From positions 1 through 56,790 of the forward strand of contig CALREY010000011.1 of NCBI GenBank assembly GCA_943356435.1: a DNA stretch of 56,790 nucleotides, in the 5' to 3' direction. The translations under genes were made by a program, and so were the position numbers. How positions within the stretch are numbered: position 1 is the first letter of the stretch; every line of letters begins with the position of its first letter. This document shows, in pieces, positions 31,945-42,789 of the stretch. Origin of the DNA: Candidatus Altimarinota bacterium. Its GTDB lineage: Bacteria > Patescibacteriota > Gracilibacteria > BD1-5 > UBA6164. Below the pieces are notes generated by a model. The model did no database searches and was not told where the DNA came from. It saw only the letters and a program-made list of their open reading frames with translations.

Positions 31945-32907
31945 ATGCAAAATATTTCTGAAGCAGTTAATTTAGGCTTATGGCCTGATTCCAAAGTATT
32001 AACAACCGAAAAAGGCTTGCCAGAACTGGAAGAATTGGGTTACAATCTGTTCTACATCGGCAAAAATGCTGATTTATACTTTGTAGCTGGTGAAGTTCCA
32101 CATGTACTTTTGGTACGGAGTGATAGAACATCCGTGTTTGATATTCCACTTGATTTGCAGATAAATGGCAAAGGTGTTGTACAATCTCAGATTTCTGATT
32201 TGGGTTTTGATTTCGCTGAATCTATGGGTATCAAAACGGCTCGCAAAAAATTACCGGAAAATATACCAGAAAATCTGAGAACACGCTGTCAGTTTTTTGA
32301 GTTATGCAAGACTGTTTATACATTGCATAACAATGAAGCTGTCGGTATGGAATTGATTTTCCGTAAATATCTGACCGGTAGTTTGTTCAAGATTTACAAA
32401 CAAGGTCTTGATCCTTACGAGCTGTTTTTGCAGCCTGGTATGAATGAGTGGGATGAATTTCGTTCTGTAATCTTTACACCGACTACAAAAGGTGAAAAAG
32501 ATGAGCCAATGAGTTCGATGAGAGTAAATATCGACTTTTTGGATATCGTTGAGAAATTGTCCAGACTATTTTCTCAATTTCATGAGGAATGCATGGCTAA
32601 CGGCATCGTCGTAGTTGATACCAAGTTTGAAGTTTTCTATGACAGTGAAGATAATTGGGTACTAGGGGACGAAGTATTGACCCCTGAAAGTAGCCGTTAT
32701 ATAGCACTGGAAGATTTTCAAAGTGGTGACTATGTCTCTATGGATAAGCAAATCCTGAGAAATTTCGGTGAAAAAGCCGGTTGGAAACAGCAAGCAGTTG
32801 GTTTAGAAAAAGGTCAAAAACTTCATGTGGATGTACCTCAAGAAATCCAAGATAAAATCTTGAATGGATATATTGATGTGTACAAAGCATTGAAAAAATT
32901 GGCTTAA
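31945..32907 (+). CDS. purC: Phosphoribosylaminoimidazole-succinocarboxamide (SAICAR) synthase
   Basis: 320 residues. PurC joins CAIR and aspartate with ATP in purine synthesis. VLLVRSDRTSVFDIPL and NGKGVVQSQISDLGF match the family's first signatures; later come GMELIFRKYLTGSL, VVVDTKFEVFYD and LGDEVLTPESSRY, the metal and nucleotide site. None of its 22 glycines is UGA-coded, the third codon positions use C and G much more than neighbours, and it has a strong Shine-Dalgarno site. I infer recent transfer from a standard-code bacterium, perhaps a host or prey. No other de novo purine gene lies in the window. The frame is intact, so it is probably expressed. Confidence 0.95.
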   Translation: MQNISEAVNLGLWPDSKVLTTEKGLPELEELGYNLFYIGKNADLYFVAGEVPHVLLVRSDRTSVFDIPLDLQINGKGVVQSQISDLGFDFAESMGIKTARKKLPENIPENLRTRCQFFELCKTVYTLHNNEAVGMELIFRKYLTGSLFKIYKQGLDPYELFLQPGMNEWDEFRSVIFTPTTKGEKDEPMSSMRVNIDFLDIVEKLSRLFSQFHEECMANGIVVVDTKFEVFYDSEDNWVLGDEVLTPESSRYIALEDFQSGDYVSMDKQILRNFGEKAGWKQQAVGLEKGQKLHVDVPQEIQDKILNGYIDVYKALKKLA

Positions 32908-32921
32908 TTGTTGAAAAAAGT

Positions 32922-32959
32922 AAAAGGTAATACCGTATTTTAGGTATTACCTTTATTTC
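32922..32959 (+). terminator. purC terminator
   Basis: AAAGGTAATACC and GGTATTACCTTT pair around an 8-base loop, followed by ATTTCTT. It lies 15 bases past the stop codon. Confidence 0.8.
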
Positions 32960-32973
32960 TTGACAAAAAAGAT

Positions 32974-33001
32974 TTGCATTTTAAAAATAAATTTATATAA
33001 T
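32974..33001 (+). promoter_or_regulatory. Promoter of the RNA leader
   Basis: TTGCAT (32974-32979), a 16-bp spacer and TATAAT (32996-33001). Transcription should begin near 33008. Confidence 0.65.
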
Positions 33002-33007
33002 CACCGA

Positions 33008-33220
33008 GTCGAAAAAATAAGAAGTTTCAAATGACTCAATATAATGGGATTTAATTAATTTGGGTTGATGAAACTAGTTGATATTTTTACAATTTTTTTA
33101 TTGTAATTATATCTGGTAGCGTAATAAAATTAATTACATTATAATTGTTTTGTTTGGAAGTTCTCCTCTTTAAATATGTAAAGAAGAACTTGCAATATTA
33201 TTATGCCAAGTTCTTTTTTT
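33008..33220 (+). ncRNA. Structured RNA leader or small RNA with alternative 3' hairpins
   Basis: No open frame of note lies between the promoter and the T-tract at 33214-33220. Near the 3' end three segments can pair in two exclusive ways. AAGTTCT (33158-33164) pairs with AGAACTT (33185-33191), extended by CTTTA/TAAAG. Alternatively AGAACTTG (33185-33192) pairs with CAAGTTCT (33207-33214), which makes an intrinsic terminator. This is the layout of an attenuator or riboswitch. A DEAD-box helicase gene starts 155 bases further on. I recognise no known RNA family; an independent small RNA is the alternative. Confidence 0.5.
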
Positions 33221-33242
33221 GATTAAGAAATTAAGTTTTCAT

Positions 33243-33346
33243 AACTCACCCTTGAATTCCCTCTCTTACTTAAGAGAGGAAGGAACAAAAAAATTATAAA
33301 TTGTAGCCCCTTTCTCTTGCAAAGAGAGAGGATTCAGGAGAGAGTT
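33243..33346. repeat. Two adjacent interspersed palindromic repeats
   Basis: First (33243-33285): CACCCTTGAATTCCCTCTCT / AGAGAGGA. Second (33301-33346): TTGTAGCCCCTTTCTCTT / AAGAGAGAGGATTCAGG, the reverse orientation of the element at 26836-26880. They separate the RNA leader from the helicase gene. Confidence 0.85.
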
Positions 33347-33374
33347 AAGTTTTTTATAATTAAACATATATTAA

Positions 33375-35192
33375 ATGTCAGAGTTAATTAAGCAAATTGA
33401 TGCAGAGGGAACTAGTATGGAAGTTACATTTTCTGATTTAGGTTTATCAGAAAAAATATTAAAAGCTATCAAAGCAAAAGGATATGTTTATCCTAGTGCT
33501 ATTCAAGCAGCAGTTATTCCACTTTTACTAAATGGTGAGAAAGATATTATAGGTCAAGCTCAAACTGGTACTGGTAAAACAGCAGCTTTTGGATTACCTG
33601 TACTTGAAAGATTGGATAGTAAATCAAGAAATATTCAAACATTAATACTTACTCCTACTAGAGAGTTAGCTATTCAAGTAGCTGAAGAATTAAGAAGTTT
33701 TGCAGAAAATGATGTAAAAATTCAATTATTATACGGTGGTCAAAATATCAGAGATGAATTAATATGATTAAAAAATGGTCCTCAAATAGTTGTTGGTACT
33801 CCAGGTAGAGTTATTGACCACTTAGATAAAAGAGGTACATTAAAAATTCAAGATTTGAAATATTTTATCTTGGATGAAGCAGATGAAATGTTAAATATCG
33901 GTTTCAAAGAAGAAATCGAAGAAATAATCAAACATACTCCAGAAAATAAAAAAGTATTATTATTTTCTGCAACTATGCCTAAAAGTATCAAAGATATAGT
34001 AAACAAATATATCAAAGATCATGATTTTGTTTCTATTGAAAAAAATGAATTGACTAATGCTAACATAGTGCAAAAATGTTATAAAGTAAACGAAAGAGAT
34101 AAATTTGAAGCATTATGTAGAGTAATCGAAGTAGAATTTGATTTTTATGGAATACTTTTTTGTAGAACAAAAGCTGATGTAGATGATGTAGCAGCAAAAT
34201 TGATGAGTAGAGGTTACAAAGTAGAATGAATACATGGTGATGTAGACCAAAAACAAAGAGAAAAAACATTATCTAGATTCAAAAACTGAGCAATCAAAAT
34301 ACTTGTAGCAACAGATGTAGCAGCTAGATGAATAGATGTAAACAACTTAACACATGTAATCAATTATTCTCTTCCAGATAATCCAGAAACTTATACACAT
34401 AGAATCTGAAGAACAGGTAGAGCATGAAACAAATGAGAAGCTATTTCATTTGTATCTAGAAAAGATTCTAGAGTATTATCATGGATAGAAAGAGCAATCA
34501 AATCAAAAATAAATGTAGAAAAATTACCAGATGTAAGTCATGTAATAGAATTCAAAAAGAAAAGATTATTAGATAATACAAAAGAATTATTAGCTAATAC
34601 TTGAGAATTAAACTACGTAGATTTAGCAAAAGATTTATTAGAATTGGGTGATGCTTCAGAAGTATTAGCTGCAATTTTAAAAGAAGCTTATGGTAAAGAA
34701 TTTTCAACTACACATTATAGTGAATTAAAAGAAGATAGTTTTTCTTCAGATTCTAGAGATAGAGGTGATAGAAATGATAGATGAGATAGAGGAGAAAGAG
34801 GTTTCAGCGGAGTACCATGAGAAAGAAGATTATTCGTAGCAAAAGGTAAACTAGACGGATTTACTCCTGGTAGTTTGATCCAATATTTAGAAAAAGAAGT
34901 AGATGCAAAATTGGGTGATATCTGAAGTATAGATATCATGAGAGAATTTTCATTTATCAATTTAAAAGATGAAGATGCAGATTTCGTACTAAGAAAATTC
35001 AAAGATGCAAATCCTAGAAAACCAGTAGTAGTAGAAGCAAAACAAAAAGATGGAGGATGAAGTTCAGGATGATCTAGAGGATTTTCAGGATGATTCAGAG
35101 GAGGTTCTAGCTCTGGTGGTTCTAGAGGATGATTTAGTAGAGGATGATCTAGTAGATCAGGAAATGGTGGATGATATAAAGGAAAAAAATAA
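33375..35192 (+). CDS. deaD: DEAD-box RNA helicase with DbpA-type RNA-binding domain (DeaD/CsdA-like)
   Basis: 605 residues. Helicase core: AQTGTGKT (62-69), [17 protein letters not shown] from residue 167, SATMPKSIKD, and motif VI HRIGRTGRAG from residue 342, where two of the glycines are UGA. A linker and a DbpA-like RNA-binding domain (LFVAKGKLDGFTPGSLIQYL, from about residue 484) follow, then a Gly/Arg/Ser-rich tail (RGG type, about 562-605). This is the architecture of DeaD/CsdA, a cold-shock helicase that helps ribosome assembly and mRNA turnover. It may be controlled by the upstream RNA element. Gly codons are mixed: GGT early, UGA mainly later. Confidence 0.94.
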
Positions 35193-35193
35193 T

Positions 35194-35230
35194 AAAAAAT
35201 ACTTTGCAGTTTAACTGTAAAGTATTTTTT
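35194..35230 (+). terminator. deaD terminator
   Basis: AATACTTTGCAGTT and AACTGTAAAGTATT form a near-perfect stem flanked by A and T runs. Confidence 0.9.
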
Positions 35231-35321
35231 ATTTATAAAATTTTTGTATTTAAATATTAATTTATATACTAAAATTAGTTAAAATATCTTTTAAATAATT
35301 TTATTACATTACTATTCTTTT

Positions 35322-38300
35322 ATGAAGAAAATCTTTAGGAATATAGTTTTACTAATGTTATTTTTGACATGCATATGACTCATTTGATGAGCTAGTAATA
35401 TATATGCAAAAAATGGTGTTAATAATAGAAATGTTACACTCTCGGAAAAATATAAATGAAAACAATTAGATAGAATAGAAAAGTCAATAAAATGAAAAAA
35501 AGAATATAGATTTCTAATAGAAACAACAGATACAAAAGATAAAATAACAAATTACTTCAAAACATGAGATAAAAAATCAAAAGTAAAGAAACTATGAAAT
35601 AACAAATATATGGTTAAATTACCATTAACCAGCACTTTCCTAAAAGATGAATTAACACAAATAAATAACTGAATATTACCATTAAATATATGATGATATA
35701 ATGTAGTCCAACCAGAGATAATGGAGGGATTTAATATCCCTATCCCTAACCTGAATCCTTTCCCTTTAATAAAAGGGCAAGGGGCTACATTGTGAACTCT
35801 TCCTTTATTAATACAAGGGAATAGCACATGATCAGGAGAAAAAGTATGAGTATTAGATACATGAATAGATTATAATCACACAGATTTATCTAGTAAATAT
35901 GATTCATTACTTTCTTACGATTTCGTAAATGATGATATTGATGCTATGGATGATAATGGTCATGGTACACAAGTGTCTTGATTAATCACAAATTCTAATC
36001 TAGTATGATTAAAGGTACTAGATGCAAATGGACTAGGTACTTCTTATGATGTACTTGAAGCTATAGATTATGCTAAGACTAATAATATCAAAATAATAAA
36101 TATTAGTTTTGGTTGATTTTGAGACCCAGCTACAAGTCCGGTGTGTCAAGCTATAACAGATGCAAAAAATGCTTGAATATATACAGTAGTATCAGCATGA
36201 AATACAAATCAAGATGTTTCTAATATAATACCAGCATGATGTAATGATGCAATAGTAGTATGAGCAACTGACATCGTAACCTCACCCCAACCCTCTCCTT
36301 CGCAAGGAGAGGGAGTAGCTCAAAAAGCAAGTTTTTCAAACTATGGTAGTTGAGTACTAGTATATACTCCATGAGTAAACATAAATACAACAAACCTAAA
36401 CAATACATATATCACAAAAAGTGGTACATCATTTTCAGCACCAAAAGTGACGTCTATAATATCGCAAGTATTAGCAAATAATCCAAATATAACTAGTTCA
36501 CAAGTAATAAGTGATATAAAAAATAATTATTGATTTATAACAAATTTCTCTATAGATTCTACAACAAATACAAACACATCTAGCTGAACATCTGCATCAT
36601 GAACAACACTTTCGTGAGCTATTTCAGCACCACAAATAGATTATAATTCTATGAAATATTATTCTGGGTATTTTATACATGATTGAAATAAATATTGAAA
36701 TAGTCTATATGATACTGGATATACTTTCACAGCAGAAGAATTAAAAAATGTGCAAGTTTACACATATGCAGAATACCAAAATATATTAAAAAATACAAAA
36801 GCTGATTTTTCAGCAATGAGTATACCGACAAGCGGATTAGTATGAAAATGGGATTTGAATGGTAATGCAAATGATAGCTCTTGAAATGGTAATTCATGAA
36901 CACCAGTAAATGTTACTTGGACAAGCTGATTATGATGAAACACTGTAGCAAATTTTAATGGAACTAATAGTTATATATATAATAATTCTCCAACATGATT
37001 ATCTAAGACAAATTGACAAGAAATAACTGCAAATACTTGGATTAAATGGAATTGATGAGGATGATATCAAGATATTATGACTATTAGATGAAGTGCATGA
37101 CATAATTGGATATTATATAAACATGTAGATTGATCAAAATTAGGTTTTCATGGATTAACTAATCAATATAGATGAACATATACTATACCGGTATGAGAAT
37201 GGATAATGGTAACAGCTAGTGTAAATAGTTCATGAACATTAAAAATATATGTAAATTGACAATTAAAAGACACTTTTTCATGATACACATATTGAGCAAA
37301 TTATTCAAATAATTTTACAATTTGAAGTGCTTGAAATTCAATATATAGTGAATATTTTAATTGAAGTATATCAAATGCACTAATTTATAATCGTGCATTA
37401 TCTATATCTGAAATACAACAATTGTACTATGAATGACAAGTATGTAATACAACATCTACAAATTTACCAACATATCAATATAATCCTGTAACAAATAACT
37501 CTGCAATAAAATACAATTACTACGACACAAACTCACTTATGTGTGTAGATAATACTAACAAAATAAGTATTCCAAGAGATGCTACAATATGAGACCCCGT
37601 TAACCTAGCTACTTGAGAATTTGATTATGATAATACTCTTATGAGTATTCCATGAAATAAAATCCCTTATGAATTCAAACTAAACTACAAAAATCAAGTA
37701 TACTATAACTGACCAGCATGAATAAATTGGGATCATAACTATAATATGTACCTAAGTGAAGAAACAAACTGAAATGTACTTTATTACAATGGTAAACTAT
37801 GAGTATTTAGATTTATAAAAAATACAACTACTTTTGATTATAATCCATGATTAAAAGCAACACTTACACAATCATGATGACTATACACACTGAACTATGA
37901 CAGTGGAGATAAAAACTATTTTAACACAGATAAAAAACTATCAAAACTAGAAGATATAAATGGTAATAACCTAAATTTTGCATATTCATGATGATTACTT
38001 TCACAAGTAACTGATACACTATGAAGAAATATAAACTATAACTACTATGATCACAACAGACTAAAAGATGTAACAGACTTTAACGGTAGAAAAGTAGAAC
38101 TAAACTACTTCACTTGATCTACAAACTCATGAAGTATCTATGATTTAAAAGAAATCAAAATAAATAACGGTACATGAGCAATTAAAACAATCAATTTCGA
38201 ATACACAGTTAATGGAGATGATAATACAAACCATAATATTACTAAACTAGTAGATAGTAAATGACAAACATATGTAACAAATACATACTTAAATGATAGA

Positions 38301-41300
38301 GTAGCAACACAAAAATACGGTACTTGAACAATTGCATATAATTACACATTATCTTGAAACACAATAACAAAAAACACAGTTACAGATAGACTATGAAACA
38401 TAGTTGATTATTTCTATGACTCAAACTGAAACAATACACAATCAAAACACTATACTAGCTCGTGAACTATAGACTATTACTACACTTACAATTCTCTTTG
38501 ATACCTAGAATCAGAAAAAAGACCAAAATGAAATGGGTATAAATATAGTTATGATAGTAAATGAAACCTAACAGAAAAGAGATTTAAACCAGACTTAACA
38601 CAAGCAGATTCTACAAACGACCTAATCACAACATATACTTACAATACAAAAAACCAAATATTAACACAAACCAACCCAAATAATACAACAATAACAAATA
38701 CTTACGATATAAATGGAAATCTAACACAAATAACTACTTCATGACTAAAAAGAAGTGATGACACAACATACCAAACAACTAATACTTTTACATACAATAC
38801 AATCTGACAACTAATAACTAGTACAGATGCAAACACTAATACAACAAACTATACATACACTAACGGAAACTTAACACAAATCACATCATGAACATGAACA
38901 AGTGCTAGAACTCAAACTATTTGATACAACACTTACTGAATCCCAACATCTAAAACAGATGCAAAATGAAATATAATAAATTTTAATATAACAAACTATA
39001 ATCAAGTAGGTACAGGAACAACAGCAGAAGGTATAGTTACTAAATATGAATATGATGAAAACAATAATAAAACAAAAGAAACAAATTACTTAACATGATG
39101 AACTACAAAAATAACAACTTATGAATATGATTTACTAGATAACCCTACAAAAGTAGTATCAGAATACGACACAAACAATCAATTAATAACTACAATCAAA
39201 TACGATAACAACAGTAATATAATAGAAAAACAATCTTGAAGCTGAGCAACTACAAAATACTATTACAATGAATTCTCAAAATTAAAACAAGAAAAAATAA
39301 TAACAAATCCAAACGATACAACAAAAGATGTAATAACAAACTATGAATATGATAATAATGGAAATATCATAAAAAAGACTGACTCAAAGTGAAATATAAC
39401 AACATATGAATACAATAACTACGACCAACTAATAAAAGAAACAAAAACAGATTGAAGCTATACATTACTGAACTATAACACTTCAAATCTAGTATCACAA
39501 AAACAAAACTTTACAAACCAAAATACTCTGCTTTCAAAAACAATCTATGTATACAACTGACAAGCAAAAATAATTAAAGAAGTTAAATACTTAGACCCAG
39601 TAAATAATAGTGGAGCATTATTAAATACACTAGATTATGATAATAATGGTAATGTAACAAGTAAAATAGATGCAAAATGAAACCAAACTACATTTACATA
39701 TGATGCATATAATAATCAAACACAGATATTAGATGCAAAAGGGAACAAAGTAGTAAATACTTATGACAAAAATAATAATCTAACAAAAAAAGAAATTATT
39801 CAGTCAAATAATAAAACTACTACAACAAATTATAGTTATGACACAGACAACAGATTAATAAGTGAAACAAATAATAATAACAAAACAAAAACATATATTT
39901 ATAATAATCTAAACCAAATCATCACTACAACAGATGAAAAAGGAAATGAAACTAACTATACATACGACTACAACAACAAAATCAAAACAAAAACACAAGT
40001 AATAAACTCACAAAATATTACAACAACATACACATATGATGAAAGATGAAACAACACAAGTATCACAGACCAAAACTGAAATACTACTAATTATGAATAC
40101 GACAATCTAAACAGATTAACAAAAACAAAATATGCAGATAACAAAGAGCTAAACTACACATATGATAAAAACAACAACCTACTAACACAAACAGACCCAA
40201 ACGGTACAATAGTTACAAATAGTTTTGATAACTTAAACAGATTATCAAACATAACTATACAAACAGGTACAGGAATACTATGAGTTACAATCGAAACATA
40301 TTCTTATGATGAATTAGGCAGATTAACATGAGCTAATGACTCAAATAATCATGGATTAAGTTTCGCTTATGACAGTATAAACAGACTTACACAAGAAAAT
40401 CAATCTGGAAGCCTAGTAAACTATACATATGATGATAACAACAACATAACAAGTATAACAAACTCAAATAACAAAACTACAAGTTATAGCTATGATGAAT
40501 TAAACAGAAATACACAAGTAAGCTTTAGTTGAGAAACAATTGCAACATATAGTTTTACATGAATATTAAACGATAGTATAACTTACGGAAATAATAAAAC
40601 AATAACACAAACATACGATGATTTACTTAGATTAACTAGCCTAAATAACTGAGTAAAGACATATAACTACACTTATGATGATGTAAATAATATTACAAGT
40701 GATAGTGTAAAAAACTATAGTTATGATGATGTTTATAGAGTAGTTTGAGTAAATAATACTAATTCATGAACTTTGCTTGAAAGTTTTAGTTATGATAATG
40801 CAGGGAATAGAATAACAGACAAAAATAACGAATATAATACAAATGTTTTAAATCAATATACAACATTGTCATGAGCAACTTTGAGTTGAAGTTTAGTTTA
40901 TGATAACAACGGTAACTTAACACAAAATAGTAAATACAAGTTTAGCTATGATTACAAAAATAGACTAGTAAAAGTAACAAATATTAGTTGAACTTGAATA
41001 ATTGTAGAGTTTAAATATGATGTGTTATGAAGAAGGTATGAGAAAAAAGTAAATAATGAAACAGTTAATTATATTTATAGTGATAAGAATATACTTTCAG
41101 AATACAAAACGATTAACTGAAATACTTTTAAAAAAGAGTATATTAACTGATTATGAATAGATAATGTTATTGCATTTGATAGCGAAGAGAATTGATTAAG
41201 TAGTGTAGAAAAAGAAGAACTTAATTTTTGTGAAAATACCGTATTGAGTCAAACTTGAAGTTTTACTAAATATTGATGGAATGATATAGTAAATAGATGT

Positions 41301-42161
41301 AATAGTTTAAATTCAAGTTGAAGTTTGATTTGAACTAATAGATATTATTTACATAAAAATCATTTAGGTTCAGTAGTTGCAATTACAAATAATAGTTGAA
41401 GTGTAGTTACTGAGTATGATTATGATGTATTTTGAAAAACTACAATAATAAATTGAACTGATATTTGAAATACAATTTTGTTTACGGGTCGTGAATATGA
41501 CAAAGAAATAGGACTTTACTATTTTAGAGCAAGATATTATGATGCAGAATTAGGTAGATTTATAAATAGAGATCCGATTGGACAAGTTGATGATGTGAAT
41601 TTGTATGGGTATGTGGGGAATAATAGTGTGATGTTTGTGGATCCATTTTGATTATGAAAATATAGTATACCTAGTGTTTATGATAACATGTTTATATTAG
41701 ATGATGTAGCAATTATAGTGTTGCATGTATTAAAGGTTTGAATAGAAAGTGATCCTTTATACCAAATATCAGAAGAAAAATTACAAAATTGAGTTAAAAA
41801 TTATAAAGATGCTCATTATTTAAGAAATTATAAATTAAGAAAATTTAAAGATTTTTTGGAAGTTGAAAATGCTTGATATATTAGGCAGGATAATAGTTTA
41901 AATAAGTTTCATAGATATGTAAAATGAAATATTTCAAATACTTTTAATGTCAAATATTTGTCTATTGATAAACAACAAGAAGTTATTTATAATGAAAATA
42001 CAAAAATATTTGATTATAGTAATTTAAATTGAGCTACATATAATTATTGAACAGATACAGTTAGTCATATAATAAATGATGTAATTCCATATTATATTTT
42101 ATGAAATTCACCAAATGACCCAACAACTAGATTTGAAAGAATAATGCAAACATTTAAATAA
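35322..42161 (+). CDS. Giant exported subtilase-LamG-RHS repeat protein with variable C-terminal tip
   Basis: 2279 residues, open throughout with UGA as Gly. An N-terminal hydrophobic signal (IVLLMLFLTCIGLIG) is followed by a propeptide-like region and a subtilisin-type protease with Asp179 (LDTGID), His214 (NGHGT) and Ser370 (GTSFSAP). A LamG/concanavalin-like domain spans about 505-703 (WDLNGNANDSSGN...). From about 890 a long array of YD/RHS repeats (YTYDxxNNxT) leads to the RHS core end, GLYYFRARYYDAELGRFINR, near 2065, then VNLYGYVGNNSVMFVDPFG. The last 170 residues are unrelated to the second cassette's tip and are the likely toxin; no family recognised. RHS shells enclose and deliver such tips. 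Two palindromic repeats are inserted in frame. Confidence 0.9.
35736..35823. repeat. In-frame palindromic repeat inside the subtilase propeptide region
   Basis: CCTAACCTGAATCCTTTCCC / AAAAGGGCAAGGGGCTACA, then a second small inverted pair (TCCTTTATTA / ACAAGGGA). It encodes PIPNLNPFPLIKGQGATLG and a further ten residues between the propeptide and the catalytic domain without breaking the frame. The blocks are those of the intergenic elements at 4811 and 26836. Confidence 0.85.
36277..36320. repeat. In-frame palindromic repeat inside the subtilase domain
   Basis: CCCCAACCCTCTCCTT / AAGGAGAGGG encodes SPQPSPSQGEG in a surface loop between the His and Ser motifs. Peptides of this kind come from palindromic repeats in other bacteria too. 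Confidence 0.85.
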
Positions 42162-42173
42162 TAAAAATTAAAT

Positions 42174-42716
42174 ATGAAAGTAAAAATAATTATAACATTT
42201 TTCATATTAATAATATTAATATGACTAAATTACATATTTCCTTGGACACTGTTAACTAACTATAATGAATACTCATTACATGAAAAAAATCCTTCTAATA
42301 ATTTAGGTTTGTCAATAGTTTTTAAAAATCAAATAGAAGAAAAAAAAATAATAATACCATTTATTTACAAGTATATAAATTTAAATTCACCATATACATA
42401 TAATTTAAGTATACTTTGAAATTTTGATGAAGTTAAAAATATAGAATGATACTTTGAAATTAATTGAGATAAAAAAATAAATTTAGACTTAAAATGATGA
42501 GACATTAGAAATATTGATAATAAAAATATATTTTTATATTCATCAAATAATATTTTAGTGTTAGATATGGATAAACTTAAAAGTATAAATTTAGTTTTAA
42601 AATATATTTGAGTCAAAAATTGAGAAGAAAAAGAATATAATAAAAATATAAGCATAAGAAAAGAATATTTTCACTATGTATGAAGTTATTTATTAAGAGT
42701 TCTTTGATGAATATAA
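42174..42716 (+). CDS. Candidate immunity protein for the RHS tip
   Basis: 180 residues, starting 12 bases after the RHS stop codon. One N-terminal membrane anchor (IIITFFILIILIGLNYIFPW-like) is followed by an extracytoplasmic domain with alternating charged and Asn-rich strands. No family recognised. The call rests on position (RHS genes are normally followed by the gene for the matching antidote), size, and the parallel with the second cassette, where another membrane protein follows directly. A terminator ends the unit. Confidence 0.6.
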
Positions 42717-42720
42717 CCAG

Positions 42721-42754
42721 AAAAGTAGTAAATTTTAAATTTACTACTTTTCTT
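42721..42754 (+). terminator. Terminator of the RHS-immunity unit
   Basis: AAAAGTAGTAAATT and AATTTACTACTTTT pair around a short loop; T-rich sequence follows. Confidence 0.9.
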
Positions 42755-42789
42755 ACATAAATTATTAATAATAAAAAAATATTAATTCT

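Noticed and set aside
33008-33220. 6S RNA, tmRNA or RNase P RNA
   Set aside because: The 5' and 3' ends do not pair into a closing stem, and none of the conserved cores of tmRNA or RNase P is seen.
36220-36408. Minus-strand gene over the in-frame repeat of the subtilase
   Set aside because: It is only the complement of the repeat and the surrounding protease-coding sequence.
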